In this document: piece after piece, positions 37,416 through 46,848 of the stretch
How positions within the stretch are numbered: the stretch's first letter is position 1
How the letters are laid out: each line of letters begins with the position of its first letter
Notes under the pieces: generated by a model
What the model saw: the letters and a program-made list of their open reading frames with translations, nothing else
Told to the model about the DNA's origin: nothing
Database searches by the model: none
Position numbers and translations under genes: made by a program
DNA from: Erysipelotrichaceae bacterium
Lineage (GTDB): Bacteria; Bacillota_I; Bacilli_A; Erysipelotrichales; Erysipelotrichaceae
Assembly (NCBI GenBank): GCA_017473335.1
Contig: JAFULN010000009.1
Span: forward strand, 18,593 to 82,592
Direction of reading: 5' to 3'
DNA: 64,000 bases

Positions 37416-38786
37416 TTATTTGTTTCCGCGTACCTTATCTAGGTATGCTTTTCCATATCCTTCTTTATTAATTTGTCTTGCACGAGCAATCGCCATGTCT
37501 TCATCATCAACATTGTCTGTGATTGTACTTCCGCAAGCCACAAAGCTGTTTTCACCAACAGTAACAGGTGCAATCAAATTTGAATTAGAGCCGATAAATG
37601 CACCATCTTTTACTGTCGTATGCCACTTGTTTTTACCATCATAGTTTACAGTCACTACACCGCATCCAATATTGACATGACTGCCAATCTCACAATCTCC
37701 CAAATATGTTAGATGTGCACAACGGCTGTCATAGCCCATATGATTGTTTTTAAATTCCACAAAGTTTCCAACACGATTTTTAGACTCTACCAATGAATGC
37801 CCGCGAATATGTGCAAATGGACCTACTGTGATTTCATCTTTCAGTTCACTGTCAATAATTCTTGAAGCATCAATTGTACAGTTCTTTCCAATAACCGCAT
37901 TTTCAAGCCAGCAGTTAGGCATGATTGTAGAACCATCTCCAATATATGTCTTTCCTGTTAGAGTAATGTTTGGATAAAGCGTAACATCATGCCCAAATGT
38001 AACATCACTTCCAACATATGTCACATCTGGATTTACAAAAGTAACACCCTCTCTCATCCATTTCTCATTGATACGAGATCTCATCCATTTATCTGCCAAA
38101 GATAGTTCGTAACAGTCATTAACTCCTGCAACTTCATCATTGTTTTTCGCAATCGTTGCCTTAACAGTCAGACCATTTCGATTAAAAATCTCAACCAGAT
38201 CTGTAATGTAGTATTCCTTCTGTGCATTGTTGTTTTCAATGTCTTTTAAATGCTTAAACAATTTCTTGTTGTTGAAACAGTAAATACCTGTGTTAATTTC
38301 ACGGATTGCCTTTTCTTCATCAGTTGCGTCTTTGAATTCAACGATACGATCAATCGTTCCATCTTCCTTGCGTACGATGCGTCCATAAGATCTTGCATCT
38401 TCAACGACAGCACTAAGCACTACCATATCCGCAGATTCACATTCTTTCAACAGCTGTTCAAGTGTTTCACTTTGTATGCACGGACAGTCACCATTGACAA
38501 CCAAAGTCAGTCCATCTTCTTCCTCAAGTTGTCGTGCCTGCATTACTGCATGACCTGTACCCATCTGAGGCATCTGCAGCGCAAATTCACATTGGCCCTG
38601 CATCGCTTCTTCAATGATTTCATGTCCATAGCCGACAACGGTTACAATTCTTTCTACTGAGGCTTTTTTACACTGATCAATGATATGCGCAATCATTGGC
38701 TTTCCGCATACTTGATGCATAACCTTTGGCAAGTCAGAATGCATACGCGTTCCTTTACCTGCAGCCATTAATATTGCTGATTTCAT
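37416..38786 (-). CDS. glmU: Bifunctional GlmU (GlcN-1-P acetyltransferase / GlcNAc-1-P uridyltransferase)
   Basis: 456 aa. Makes UDP-GlcNAc for the cell wall. N-terminal nucleotidyltransferase: LMAAGKGTRMHSDLPKVMHQ, QMGTGHAV, NGDCPCI. The C-terminal left-handed beta-helix from about residue 255 (VTYVGSDVTFGHDVTLYPNI) has the catalytic His in FVEFKNNHMGYDSRCAHLTY and GCGVVTVNYDGKNKW. RBS GTGGAGGAC. First gene of glmU-prs. Confidence 0.98.
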   Translation of the reverse strand: MKSAILMAAGKGTRMHSDLPKVMHQVCGKPMIAHIIDQCKKASVERIVTVVGYGHEIIEEAMQGQCEFALQMPQMGTGHAVMQARQLEEEDGLTLVVNGDCPCIQSETLEQLLKECESADMVVLSAVVEDARSYGRIVRKEDGTIDRIVEFKDATDEEKAIREINTGIYCFNNKKLFKHLKDIENNNAQKEYYITDLVEIFNRNGLTVKATIAKNNDEVAGVNDCYELSLADKWMRSRINEKWMREGVTFVNPDVTYVGSDVTFGHDVTLYPNITLTGKTYIGDGSTIMPNCWLENAVIGKNCTIDASRIIDSELKDEITVGPFAHIRGHSLVESKNRVGNFVEFKNNHMGYDSRCAHLTYLGDCEIGSHVNIGCGVVTVNYDGKNKWHTTVKDGAFIGSNSNLIAPVTVGENSFVACGSTITDNVDDEDMAIARARQINKEGYGKAYLDKVRGNK

Positions 38787-38922
38787 TCCTTAGTCCTCCA
38801 CGTTAATATTTTACTCAAATTCCTCTCATAAAAAAAGTCTTTTATATGCTTTTTCATTGTTTTTTGTTACACTGATATTTTTCCCTACTCTGTAAAACGA
38901 CACATAATCATTTCAAGCATTC

Positions 38923-38947
38923 AAAAAAAGGAACTTTTTACAGTTCC
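38923..38947 (-). terminator. Terminator at the end of ispE
   Basis: GGAACT / AGTTCC stem overlapping the ispE stop codon, followed on the minus strand by seven T. Confidence 0.75.
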
Positions 38948-39792
38948 TTACGTGGTTGAATAATACGTGTTTTTCTTACAAAGCATCCTTTATTTCTAAA
39001 ATGAGAACTTGCACGCTCCAGCAATTCTTTATCTTTAGTAATCGCAAATACAGTTGATCCAGACCCTGACATCAGTGCACCATCAAAGCCGAAATCAATC
39101 ATTTCATATTTAATGTCACGAATCTGCGGTACAAGATCAAAAGCGGTCTGTTCCAAAGAATTTCCTAGGGCACCTATCATTTGATAATAATTATCATTTT
39201 CTAAAGCATCACGAATTGCCTCTATATTAGGATGTCGAAGTGTGTCAAAATTTAAACTTTCAAATGCCTTCTTCGTTGAAACTCCACGATATGGCTTAGC
39301 TAGGAAGAGATAAAAATCTGAATTGAACTCAAAGAAATCCATCTTCTCGCCAATACCCGTTACCTGTGCTGGCTGTTCCATATAACAAAACGGCACATCA
39401 GCTCCTACTTTCTTGGCCAGCTGAATCATGATTTCATCATCTGCCTCAAGATTCAACAAATCTTTAATGATATGCATTGTCGCTGCTGCATCACTGCTTC
39501 CGCCAGCTAGTCCTGCCTGTGATGGAATATGTTTTTTCAGAATGATTTCAAAATTCTCTGTGAATCCGAAATGCTCGCGCATCACATTCACTGCCTTCAA
39601 CATTGTATTCTTATCATCAGACGGAAGATAGGAAGCATTGCAGTGAAAAGACATCTCCTCACTGATATTAATTTCTGCAATATCATAGAAATCAATGGGA
39701 ACCATAATCATATTGAGCTCATGATATCCATCTTCTCTGCGACAGACAACATCCAGCCCCAGATTCACTTTAGCGTACGCTCTTCTTTTCAT
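38938..39792 (-). CDS. ispE: 4-diphosphocytidyl-2-C-methyl-D-erythritol kinase
   Basis: 284 aa. GHMP kinase of the MEP isoprenoid pathway. AYAKVNLGLDVVCRREDGYH at the start, the ATP loop PSQAGLAGGSSDAAATM, and the C-terminal LMSGSGSTVFAI. It overlaps ksgA by 23 bp with its own RBS AAAGGAGTTC. The neighbourhood rnmV-ksgA-ispE is the usual Bacillota block. Confidence 0.97.
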   Translation of the reverse strand: MKRRAYAKVNLGLDVVCRREDGYHELNMIMVPIDFYDIAEINISEEMSFHCNASYLPSDDKNTMLKAVNVMREHFGFTENFEIILKKHIPSQAGLAGGSSDAAATMHIIKDLLNLEADDEIMIQLAKKVGADVPFCYMEQPAQVTGIGEKMDFFEFNSDFYLFLAKPYRGVSTKKAFESLNFDTLRHPNIEAIRDALENDNYYQMIGALGNSLEQTAFDLVPQIRDIKYEMIDFGFDGALMSGSGSTVFAITKDKELLERASSHFRNKGCFVRKTRIIQPRKEL

Positions 39793-40636
39793 CCTGAACT
39801 CCTTTCAGACGAATAAAGTCTTCCATTGTACAAGTCTCAGCACGAGCTGACAATTCAATCCCCGCCTCTTTCAATATGCTTTGAGCCAGTTCACTGTCCT
39901 TCAAATATTCACGATAGTTATTATAGATTGTTTTACGTCTTTGTTTGAAACAAGCTTTGACCATTTCAAAAAATCCCTGTTCATCTTCAATATGCAATGG
40001 CTGTTCTTTGACTCTAAACTGAATCACCGCAGAATCTACATTCGGTTTTGGATTAAAGATCGTTCTAGGAATCTTCATCACTGGCACACAATCATAATAT
40101 ACGGACGAAATAATACTTAAAGCATTGTAATCTTTCGTTGATACTTTTGCAGTGAAGCGATCGGCAACTTCCTTCTGCATCATCACAGTAATAGCATCCA
40201 GTGGTACTTTTGCCTCAAAAATTTTAAACAGTAGTGCAGTTGTAATGTAATATGGAAGATTGGCCGCTATCACAACTTTTCCATACTTTTCTTTCAGTTC
40301 ATTCACTTTCGTTTTTAAATCACAATTTAAAAAGTCTTCAAAGATAATTTCTACATTGTCATATTCTTCCAGTGAATAAGACAATACATCTTTTAAACGT
40401 TCATCAATTTCGTAACATGTCACATGTTTCGCTCTTAGCGCAAGCTGTTCAGTAAGTGCTCCAATTCCTGGACCAATCTCAATTGCAGCCCCATCCTGAC
40501 ATTGTGAACTTTCTGCAATCTTTTCTACAATACGTGGTTCAATAATAAAGTTCTGACCAAATGTTTTTTTCGCATTTAAATCAAATCGTTTCAGAATCTC
40601 ATTGGTTCTGGCAACGGTCGCTATCGGTTTATTCAT
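39770..40636 (-). CDS. ksgA: 16S rRNA (A1518/A1519) dimethyltransferase
   Basis: 288 aa from ATG 40636 (RBS GGAGGGCTGT). KKTFGQNFIIEPRIVEKI, the SAM motif AIEIGPGIGALTEQL, the acidic loop VEIIFEDFLNCD and the catalytic NLPYYITTALLFKI are all present. It dimethylates two adenines in helix 45 of 16S rRNA. It overlaps rnmV by ATGA and ispE by 23 bp. Confidence 0.97.
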   Translation of the reverse strand: MNKPIATVARTNEILKRFDLNAKKTFGQNFIIEPRIVEKIAESSQCQDGAAIEIGPGIGALTEQLALRAKHVTCYEIDERLKDVLSYSLEEYDNVEIIFEDFLNCDLKTKVNELKEKYGKVVIAANLPYYITTALLFKIFEAKVPLDAITVMMQKEVADRFTAKVSTKDYNALSIISSVYYDCVPVMKIPRTIFNPKPNVDSAVIQFRVKEQPLHIEDEQGFFEMVKACFKQRRKTIYNNYREYLKDSELAQSILKEAGIELSARAETCTMEDFIRLKGVQDEKKSVR

Positions 40637-41169
40637 ACAGCCCTCCGGCAAATTTCTTCTACTTCTTCATATTGGATGTTCGCCATTAACAGTCGTTTAT
40701 ACAATGTTTTGGCGTTGCAGTGTCCCAGTCTGAAATGCTTTGATACTTTTTCTCTCAATGCAGCACTCTCTGGTCTTCCCGAAAGTCCAAGCTCCTGATA
40801 CTGAGTTAGTGTGATGAACTTTTCATCCTGTTCATCAAAGGTGACACATTTTCGCAATGCTTCTTCAAGCACTTTTTTGCTGGCGTGTTCAACACCCACT
40901 TTCTTGGATGTCTTTGCCATCTCTTTAGGCACAAATGCATTCTTGCATCCTCTGACTCTCTGATTGATTTGTGTGCGTATTCTTTCTCCCGGGTAATCTG
41001 GATCTGTAAAAATAATCACACCACGTTTTTTCTGCATGGATTCAATCAGATTCAAGGTAAACTCTGAAAGACATGATCCATGAGTCTCTATGGTATCACA
41101 GTCAAAATAGCCTTTTAACACCGCAGTATCATTTTTACCTTCAACCACAATGACTTCTCTTATTTTCAT
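40633..41169 (-). CDS. rnmV: Ribonuclease M5
   Basis: 178 aa from ATG 41169, preceded by GGTGAGA; an in-frame GTG is 9 bp upstream. Toprim domain: EVIVVEGKNDTAVLKGYFD, then IIFTDPDYPGERIRTQIN. The C-terminal part is GVEHASKKVLEEALRK. It matures 5S rRNA. A TGATAAAAT extended -10 just upstream, after the yabE-like terminator, suggests rnmV-ksgA-ispE form a separate transcript. Confidence 0.96.
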   Translation of the reverse strand: MKIREVIVVEGKNDTAVLKGYFDCDTIETHGSCLSEFTLNLIESMQKKRGVIIFTDPDYPGERIRTQINQRVRGCKNAFVPKEMAKTSKKVGVEHASKKVLEEALRKCVTFDEQDEKFITLTQYQELGLSGRPESAALREKVSKHFRLGHCNAKTLYKRLLMANIQYEEVEEICRRAV

Positions 41170-41210
41170 AAGTCTCACCCTGACGCTATTTTATCACACT
41201 TGATGTCAAA

Positions 41211-41236
41211 AGAAAATGCAGGATCAATCTCCTGCA
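41211..41236 (-). terminator. Terminator of the 3D-domain gene
   Basis: TGCAGGA / TCCTGCA with a 6-base loop, overlapping the stop codon; the minus strand continues TTTTCTTTT. Confidence 0.75.
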
Positions 41237-41820
41237 CAGCTCATCTGTCCTATCTCATTTCTCTGGTAATTCAAAAAACCGACAATCTCAACAACAGCAC
41301 CACTCATTTGTTGATGAGATACCAATGAATTTTTCTCTGATCCCGCAAACAAATCAATCACATTTTCATCAATCATGCTTCCGCGATCTACAACCAGCGC
41401 ATAGAATGGAACACCTTCCCTTAGACCTTCTCCTGTATATGAGTGTTCAGAAATTTGTACAACCGTGCATAATGGCAGCGCATCATCTGCAGCAATCAGA
41501 TAATATCCATCATAAGTGATTCCTTTTTTCCAAGATCCATCGCTTTGTCTTACAGAATCTGTTGTTACTTCAATCATAGAACTTGTTGAAGCAATACCAT
41601 TTTGAATAGTACACCCTATACAGTCAGCTCCATAAACTGTATTTCTCTTTGTGACAAAAAAACTGCCGATATCTACTGCAGAATTCTTTTCACCATCCTG
41701 ACCATCTCTCAGCCATGATACAGTGATTTCTTCTTCAGATTGTATTTCGACAGTTGTTTCTGTTTCTTTTGTGATAAACCAAGCCCCTAACAATAGAGAC
41801 ATGAGTATCATCCATTTCAC
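41224..41820 (-). CDS. Exported 3D-domain protein, YabE-like
   Basis: 198 aa. The N-terminal signal anchor is MKWMILMSLLLGAWFI. The C-terminal 3D domain (about residues 105-175) shows YLIAADDALPLCTVVQI and FYALVVDRGSMIDENVIDLF, with the Asp triad spacing of the YabE/RpfB and MltA group, which acts on peptidoglycan. Much shorter than YabE of B. subtilis (about 437 aa) and without G5 or DUF348 repeats. It occupies the yabE position between tatD and rnmV, which supports orthology. Confidence 0.7.
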   Translation of the reverse strand: MKWMILMSLLLGAWFITKETETTVEIQSEEEITVSWLRDGQDGEKNSAVDIGSFFVTKRNTVYGADCIGCTIQNGIASTSSMIEVTTDSVRQSDGSWKKGITYDGYYLIAADDALPLCTVVQISEHSYTGEGLREGVPFYALVVDRGSMIDENVIDLFAGSEKNSLVSHQQMSGAVVEIVGFLNYQRNEIGQMSCAGD

Positions 41821-41834
41821 AAATAATTCTCCTC

Positions 41835-42605
41835 TCAGTCTTTAGAAAAGAGTCTCTGGTAATTTTTTTGTACTGCATTCATCAGTGTTTTCAAATCGAT
41901 TTCACGAAGATTAGCAATTTCTTTCGCAATAAATGGAATATACATTGGCTCATTTCTCTTACCTCGATGAGGTGTTGGTGTTAAATATGGACAATCTGTC
42001 TCCACCAACAAATAGTCCAGCGGTACTGTTTTCGCCACTTCTTTAGGAACTTTCGCATTCTTAAATGTAACCGGTCCACCCAAGGCAATCATATATCCCA
42101 GCTTCACAAATTCTTTTGCCATTTCAGCGCTTGATGAGAAACAATGAATGATGCCTTTACGCTGAACTGGATATTCCTTAAGAATGTTGTAGGTATCCAT
42201 GATTGCATCACGACTATGAACGATTACTGGCAGCTGATATTTCTGAGCCAGTTTCAGTTGTGCAATAAAGATTTCTTTCTGTTTTTCTATATTGTCTTTA
42301 CGCCAGTAATAATCCAGACCAATTTCACCAACAGCTTTCAGCTTACCACTTAGAATCAATTGTTCTAACTGAATCAAGCGTTCATTGGTCACATCATCTG
42401 CTTCTTCAGGATGATAACCTGCAGCTACATCAATAAACGGTTCTGTTTCCTGTTTCTTCAAAGCTCGTTCTGCCTCATCCAAAGTACAGCAGATGCACAT
42501 CAAATGTGTCAGTCCTGCATCTTTAGCATGTTGCAGAATCACATCTGAATCATCACCATATTCACTGCAGAAGATATGTGCATGACTATCCAGAAACTCA
42601 ATCAT
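41835..42605 (-). CDS. tatD: TatD-family metal-dependent DNase
   Basis: 256 aa from ATG 42605, 7 bp after the mnmE stop codon; a longer frame would overlap mnmE. Metal motifs: FLDSHAHIF, VGEIGLDYYW, PVIVHSRDA, GIIHCFSSS and LVETDCPYLTP. TatD/YcfH proteins are 3'-5' exonucleases also linked to D-aminoacyl-tRNA turnover. Co-transcribed between mnmE and the 3D-domain gene. Confidence 0.95.
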   Translation of the reverse strand: MIEFLDSHAHIFCSEYGDDSDVILQHAKDAGLTHLMCICCTLDEAERALKKQETEPFIDVAAGYHPEEADDVTNERLIQLEQLILSGKLKAVGEIGLDYYWRKDNIEKQKEIFIAQLKLAQKYQLPVIVHSRDAIMDTYNILKEYPVQRKGIIHCFSSSAEMAKEFVKLGYMIALGGPVTFKNAKVPKEVAKTVPLDYLLVETDCPYLTPTPHRGKRNEPMYIPFIAKEIANLREIDLKTLMNAVQKNYQRLFSKD

Positions 42606-42612
42606 AGTGTAC

Positions 42613-43941
42613 CTACTTTCCAAGGCAGAAATTGCTGAAAATTGCATCCAGCAAATCTTCTCGTGATACTTCTCCCAAGATTTCCTTCAGTGCAATAAAG
42701 CACTCCTGAAAATCAATTGTCACAAGATCCAGTTCTGCACCCTGCCTGAGTGCACCAACCGCCTGATTCATCGCCTTCATTGCTTTGCGAATTAAGCCAA
42801 TCTGACGTTCGTTGTTTAGTGTGCCTTCTTCCAGGGCAAACTGATGTTTTTCATAACGTGCATTAATCTCATCAATCAATCCACTGATATCATTCTGTGC
42901 TGCACTGATCACAATTCCTTCCTCAAACTGAGTTTTGAGGTCTGCCTTGTTTGTCACTAAAATGCGATTCATATCCTTTGTACGTTCTAACAAAGTTTCA
43001 TCTTCTTCATCCAGTGTTCTACTTCCATCCAGCACAACAATGACAAGTTCTGCCTGATCCAATGCTTCCAGTGTTTTCTGAATTCCTATCTTCTCAACAA
43101 CATCTTCTGTTTCACGTATACCTGCAGTATCCAATAGATGCAGTGTTACATTTTCTAATGGAATGATACCTTCCACAAGATCACGTGTTGTTCCTGCGAT
43201 ATCTGTTACAATGGCTTTCTCCTCTTCAAGAAGTGCATTCAATAAAGAGCTCTTGCCAACATTCGGTTTCCCTGCAATAACTGTTTTTACACCCTCTTTG
43301 AGGATACGTCCACTTTCTGCCTTGCGTTCAATTTCTCTCATCTTTGACATCATCTTTTCAGCTCGAGGGAGCACAACTTCATCTGTCAGCTGTTCTACAT
43401 CATCATATTCAGGATAATCTATATTTACTTCAATGGTTGCGATTAATTCCAGCAGTTCATCGATCACTGGCTGTATCAATCCTTTCACTGAGCCTTTGAC
43501 TCCACCAATTGCCATCTTCGCAGAACGCTGAGAATCTGCATGTATCAAATCTCCAATCGCTTCTGCCTGTGTCAAATCAATGCGTCCATTCAAAAATGCT
43601 CGCTGTGTAAATTCACCCGGACGTGCTAAGCGAGCACCATGTTCAAGGCATAAAGAAAGTACACGACGAGTCACAATGCGTCCGCCATGACAATTGATTT
43701 CTACAACATCTTCACGGGTAAAAGTCTTAGGCGCTCTAAACACACTAACCAATACTTCATCGACAGTTTCCTGGCCATCTTTAATCAGACCGTAATGAAC
43801 AGTATGTGTAGGTACATTCATTAAATCTCTGTTAAAGATTTCATTCGCTATTTCAATAGCCTGTTCACCAGACATTCGCACAATGCTAATAGCCGCTTCA
43901 ACAACTGCAGTTGATACTGCAGCAATTGTATCATTCAACAT
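42613..43941 (-). CDS. mnmE: tRNA modification GTPase MnmE (TrmE)
   Basis: 442 aa. With MnmG it adds the (carboxymethyl)aminomethyl group to wobble U34, using methylene-THF. The N-terminal THF-binding domain has REDVVEINCHGG and RPGEFTQRAFLNGRIDLTQA. The GTPase G1 is AGKPNVGKSSL, with TDIAGTTRD, LLDTAGIRE and TNKAD. The C-terminal catalytic Cys is in CLGK. Usually next to mnmG; here it is 18 kb away, heading the tatD operon. Confidence 0.98.
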   Translation of the reverse strand: MLNDTIAAVSTAVVEAAISIVRMSGEQAIEIANEIFNRDLMNVPTHTVHYGLIKDGQETVDEVLVSVFRAPKTFTREDVVEINCHGGRIVTRRVLSLCLEHGARLARPGEFTQRAFLNGRIDLTQAEAIGDLIHADSQRSAKMAIGGVKGSVKGLIQPVIDELLELIATIEVNIDYPEYDDVEQLTDEVVLPRAEKMMSKMREIERKAESGRILKEGVKTVIAGKPNVGKSSLLNALLEEEKAIVTDIAGTTRDLVEGIIPLENVTLHLLDTAGIRETEDVVEKIGIQKTLEALDQAELVIVVLDGSRTLDEEDETLLERTKDMNRILVTNKADLKTQFEEGIVISAAQNDISGLIDEINARYEKHQFALEEGTLNNERQIGLIRKAMKAMNQAVGALRQGAELDLVTIDFQECFIALKEILGEVSREDLLDAIFSNFCLGK

Positions 43942-44086
43942 ATGAATCGCCTCACTTTCCTGTCCTATTCTATCACAAAGCGCACATGAAATATAGAGGA
44001 TGTTTTATCATACCCCTTTATTTCAACAAACTTCTACACATTTCATTAATAACTGATATTTTACATATAATAAAGACATTTTTCTA

Positions 44087-44105
44087 TTTATAATAACGAT
44101 TATCA
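44087..44105. promoter_or_regulatory. Fur/PerR-like 19-mer, copy 2
   Basis: Identical to 36333-36351. It sits in the 307-bp AT-rich gap (43942-44248) between divergent mnmE and the AI-2E permease gene, about 145 bp before the latter's start. Nothing else was recognised in the gap. Confidence 0.45.
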
Positions 44106-44248
44106 CTCTAATTAGTTTTATTAAATCTTTTTATAATCAACTTTTCATTTACAATCTTCCTTGTTTGTCATTCTCAATAATTAGATTCTTGATTTTATAC
44201 TCAGAACTCTATATACTTCTAAAAGAAAAGGTTGAAAGGAGAAACACA

Positions 44249-45373
44249 ATGAAAGATTTCTCACTGAAAACATGGTTTTTACTATGTGTTTGTTTCTTTG
44301 TAACATGGCTTGCGACAACATACTGGCACAGTGCAATTGAATTATTAAAACTGATATTAAGTGCAGCATCACCTCTCATCATAGGTCTTGTCATCTCTTA
44401 TATCCTTAATCTTTTGATGAGTTTCTATGAACGAACTACGTTCTTTCAAAAGAATTTCAATGCCTCATCAAGACGTATCATCTGTCTGTGTTTGGCTATC
44501 ATCAGCATGGTAGCGATTGTTGCAGGTGTAGTTAGATTAGTCATTCCAGAACTTGTTTTATGTCTGCAGCTACTATTTGCAGAAGTTCCTTCCTTTATAG
44601 ATGCTTTGCTCAAAAATGAAAACATTCGTATTTTGCTTCCAGAGACAATCACCAACGATTTGGCAGGTCTGAACTGGCAGGAAATCCTAAATAAGATTGC
44701 CCCTGTGTTAACAACTGGAATTAGTACAATAGGTACATTTGTATCCTCTATTTTCTCTTCACTTGTTACAGGATTGCTATCTCTTATCTTTGCGATTTAT
44801 CTGCTTTTAGGTAAAGAAAGTCTACAGGCACAGACAGATCGTGTCCTGAAAACTTACATGAAACCTGCACATTACAATCGTCTTTTAGAAATACTGAATA
44901 TCTTTAATGACTGCTTCCATCGCTACTTTGTAGGACAGTGTGCTGAAGCTGTTATCCTAGGTATCTTGTGTGCATTGGGAATGCTGGTTCTACAGTTCCC
45001 ATACGCTGTCATGATTGGTACCCTGGTTGGTTTTACAGCATTGATTCCTGTTGCTGGTGCATATATCGGTGCAGCAGTGGGTGCCATTATGATTCTGACT
45101 GTTTCACCAATTCAGGCAGTTTTCTTCCTAATTTTCATTGTTATCCTGCAGCAGCTGGAAGGTAATCTCATCTATCCTAAAGTCGTTGGAAGCTCTCTAG
45201 GTCTTCCTGCAATTTGGGTTTTGGCTGCAGTTACTGTAGGTGGAGGTGTCATGGGTATCGCAGGTATGCTGCTAGGTGTACCTACTGCCGCAGCCTTTTA
45301 TCGTTTATTAAAAGAAGATGTTTTTCAGCGTGAACAGAGTCACAAACCAAATCACATTGAAATTACAGAATAA
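44249..45373 (+). CDS. AI-2E family transporter (PerM type)
   Basis: 374 aa from ATG 44249 with RBS GAAAGGAGA; an upstream in-frame extension lacks one. Seven or eight membrane segments with the family pattern: SAASPLIIGLVISYILNLLM at the N-terminus, then FNDCFHRYFVGQCAEAVILG, LVGFTALIPVAGAYIGAAVG and LEGNLIYPKVVGSSLGLPAI. Members export autoinducer-2 or act as cation/H+ antiporters; the substrate here is unknown. Confidence 0.9.
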   Translation: MKDFSLKTWFLLCVCFFVTWLATTYWHSAIELLKLILSAASPLIIGLVISYILNLLMSFYERTTFFQKNFNASSRRIICLCLAIISMVAIVAGVVRLVIPELVLCLQLLFAEVPSFIDALLKNENIRILLPETITNDLAGLNWQEILNKIAPVLTTGISTIGTFVSSIFSSLVTGLLSLIFAIYLLLGKESLQAQTDRVLKTYMKPAHYNRLLEILNIFNDCFHRYFVGQCAEAVILGILCALGMLVLQFPYAVMIGTLVGFTALIPVAGAYIGAAVGAIMILTVSPIQAVFFLIFIVILQQLEGNLIYPKVVGSSLGLPAIWVLAAVTVGGGVMGIAGMLLGVPTAAAFYRLLKEDVFQREQSHKPNHIEITE

Positions 45374-45462
45374 ACCAGAAAGCAGAGTTATCTGCTTTTC
45401 TTATTTTTGACTTCCATTCATCATAGTGATATAACAAATATAGTATAATTTTGAGGTAACTT

Positions 45463-45660
45463 ATGAAAAAGAAATTTACTATTGCAGCATTTATCTTTGG
45501 TATTCTTACTGTCATCTGTGGGTTTGTTGTACTTTACAGCTGGGGAACGATTGATATCAGTATTGCAATCGTTCCACTATTATTCTTCCTTGCCTGTGTA
45601 CACTGGGTATCCGCAATTAATAAAAACGAAAAGAATGACAATGAAAACAAGTCTAATTAA
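45463..45660 (+). CDS. Small two-helix membrane protein
   Basis: 65 aa. RBS TTTGAGGTAACTT precedes ATG. Two hydrophobic helices (FTIAAFIFGILTVICGFVVL and IAIVPLLFFLACVHWVSAI) and a hydrophilic, Asn/Lys/Glu-rich tail. Not recognised. It has its own terminator, and a TATAAT-like TAGTATAAT box lies just upstream, which supports it being a real gene. Confidence 0.6.
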   Translation: MKKKFTIAAFIFGILTVICGFVVLYSWGTIDISIAIVPLLFFLACVHWVSAINKNEKNDNENKSN

Positions 45661-45665
45661 ATCAT

Positions 45666-45694
45666 AAAACGCAAGAATCACTCTTGCGTTTTAT
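45666..45694. terminator. Bidirectional terminator
   Basis: AAAACGCAAGA (45666-45676) pairs with TCTTGCGTTTT (45682-45692); it lies between convergent genes. Confidence 0.85.
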
Positions 45695-46510
45695 TTATTC
45701 TCCTCGTTCATAAGCTGTCAGCCATTGATTCTGTTCGATCATATGATGTGTCTGATTGAGCCACTCTTTCATACCACTGGATTTCAACCAATCTGAGACT
45801 TCATCATTTAATAAACTACGTATTAAACACTCATAATTTCCTGCGTGATCCATATCGTGTTTTCTCATGACCATCAACATATCTATTAAATCTGAGATAC
45901 AAATATGTGCATGCATTTCAGCAGCATCAAAGGCTGTTTTTCCATCTGTCAATTTCGCAACTAGTTCTAACTTACTGAAATAAATCTCTGGAATGATTTC
46001 TAGTGTTGGCAGCACTAAATTTTGTTGGTTTGTATCATGATATGTCTCTGCTAAGATACGTGCTGCATCATACTTCACATCATCTTCTTTTGTACTCTCG
46101 ATCAATGTTTTACATAATGAAATCACTTCTTCACTACGTTCTGGTGCTCTCATGGTATACAACAAGTTATTTAAGATAATGTCATTTCCTGGATACATTT
46201 TAAGTCCTTCTCGTAAGATTTCTTCTGATTTTTTAGCATCAGTACTACGATATTCTGCAGCTTTCCAGCAGATATCCATTATTTTCTTTTCAGTTTCCAG
46301 GCGATTGTAGTCAAATAGTTCATCCGTAGATACTCCAAAAAAAGAGGCAATCGCTGGAATCAAGGCAACATCAGGCATGGCCGTTTCTGTTTCCCATTTG
46401 CTGACAGCCTGAAAGCTAACTCCCAGATATTGTGCTAATACCTCCTGCGATATGTTTCTAGTCTTACGTAATTCTTTAATTTTCTGTCCTAAGCGAATAT
46501 TCATTTTCAT
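45695..46510 (-). CDS. XRE-family HTH transcriptional regulator
   Basis: 271 aa. The N-terminal Cro/C1 HTH (residues about 5-60) reads LGQKIKELRKTRNISQEVLA then LGVSFQAVSKWET and PAIASFFGVSTDELFDYN. The rest is an alpha-helical, TPR-like region (MYPGNDIILNNLLYTM, AARILAETYHDTNQQNL), as in many Firmicutes regulators. RBS AAGAAAGGAG. The target is unknown. The 340 bp upstream to 46848 contain no convincing gene. Confidence 0.87.
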   Translation of the reverse strand: MKMNIRLGQKIKELRKTRNISQEVLAQYLGVSFQAVSKWETETAMPDVALIPAIASFFGVSTDELFDYNRLETEKKIMDICWKAAEYRSTDAKKSEEILREGLKMYPGNDIILNNLLYTMRAPERSEEVISLCKTLIESTKEDDVKYDAARILAETYHDTNQQNLVLPTLEIIPEIYFSKLELVAKLTDGKTAFDAAEMHAHICISDLIDMLMVMRKHDMDHAGNYECLIRSLLNDEVSDWLKSSGMKEWLNQTHHMIEQNQWLTAYERGE

Positions 46511-46848
46511 TCTCTCCTTTCTTGATTACAGTCTATCCTAACTTCACTCTTACTCCAATAACGCAAACGTTGAGAATTTTTCAACCTATATTCGAAAAAA
46601 GAATCCTTTTTCTGTTTCTGTACTAAGTACTTTTTAACGTTCAATTCAAGTTTTCCTTCGATTGCAGAATAAGCTATTACGAATTCATCCATATCGTTTT
46701 CAAAATATCGACGAATATCTTTTTATCTTTCACTTTTTGCTATATATAAGTTCTATATCTCTTGTATATAACAATAAATAATTACATTACTTAGATAATA
46801 AAAATGACTATCGACTTTGCCGATAGTCTGAACCATATATGATATGAT

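Noticed and set aside
46507..46692. 61-codon minus-strand frame overlapping the XRE regulator start
   Set aside because: No RBS, unremarkable basic composition, and its end coincides with the regulator's RBS and promoter area; likely the non-coding upstream region.
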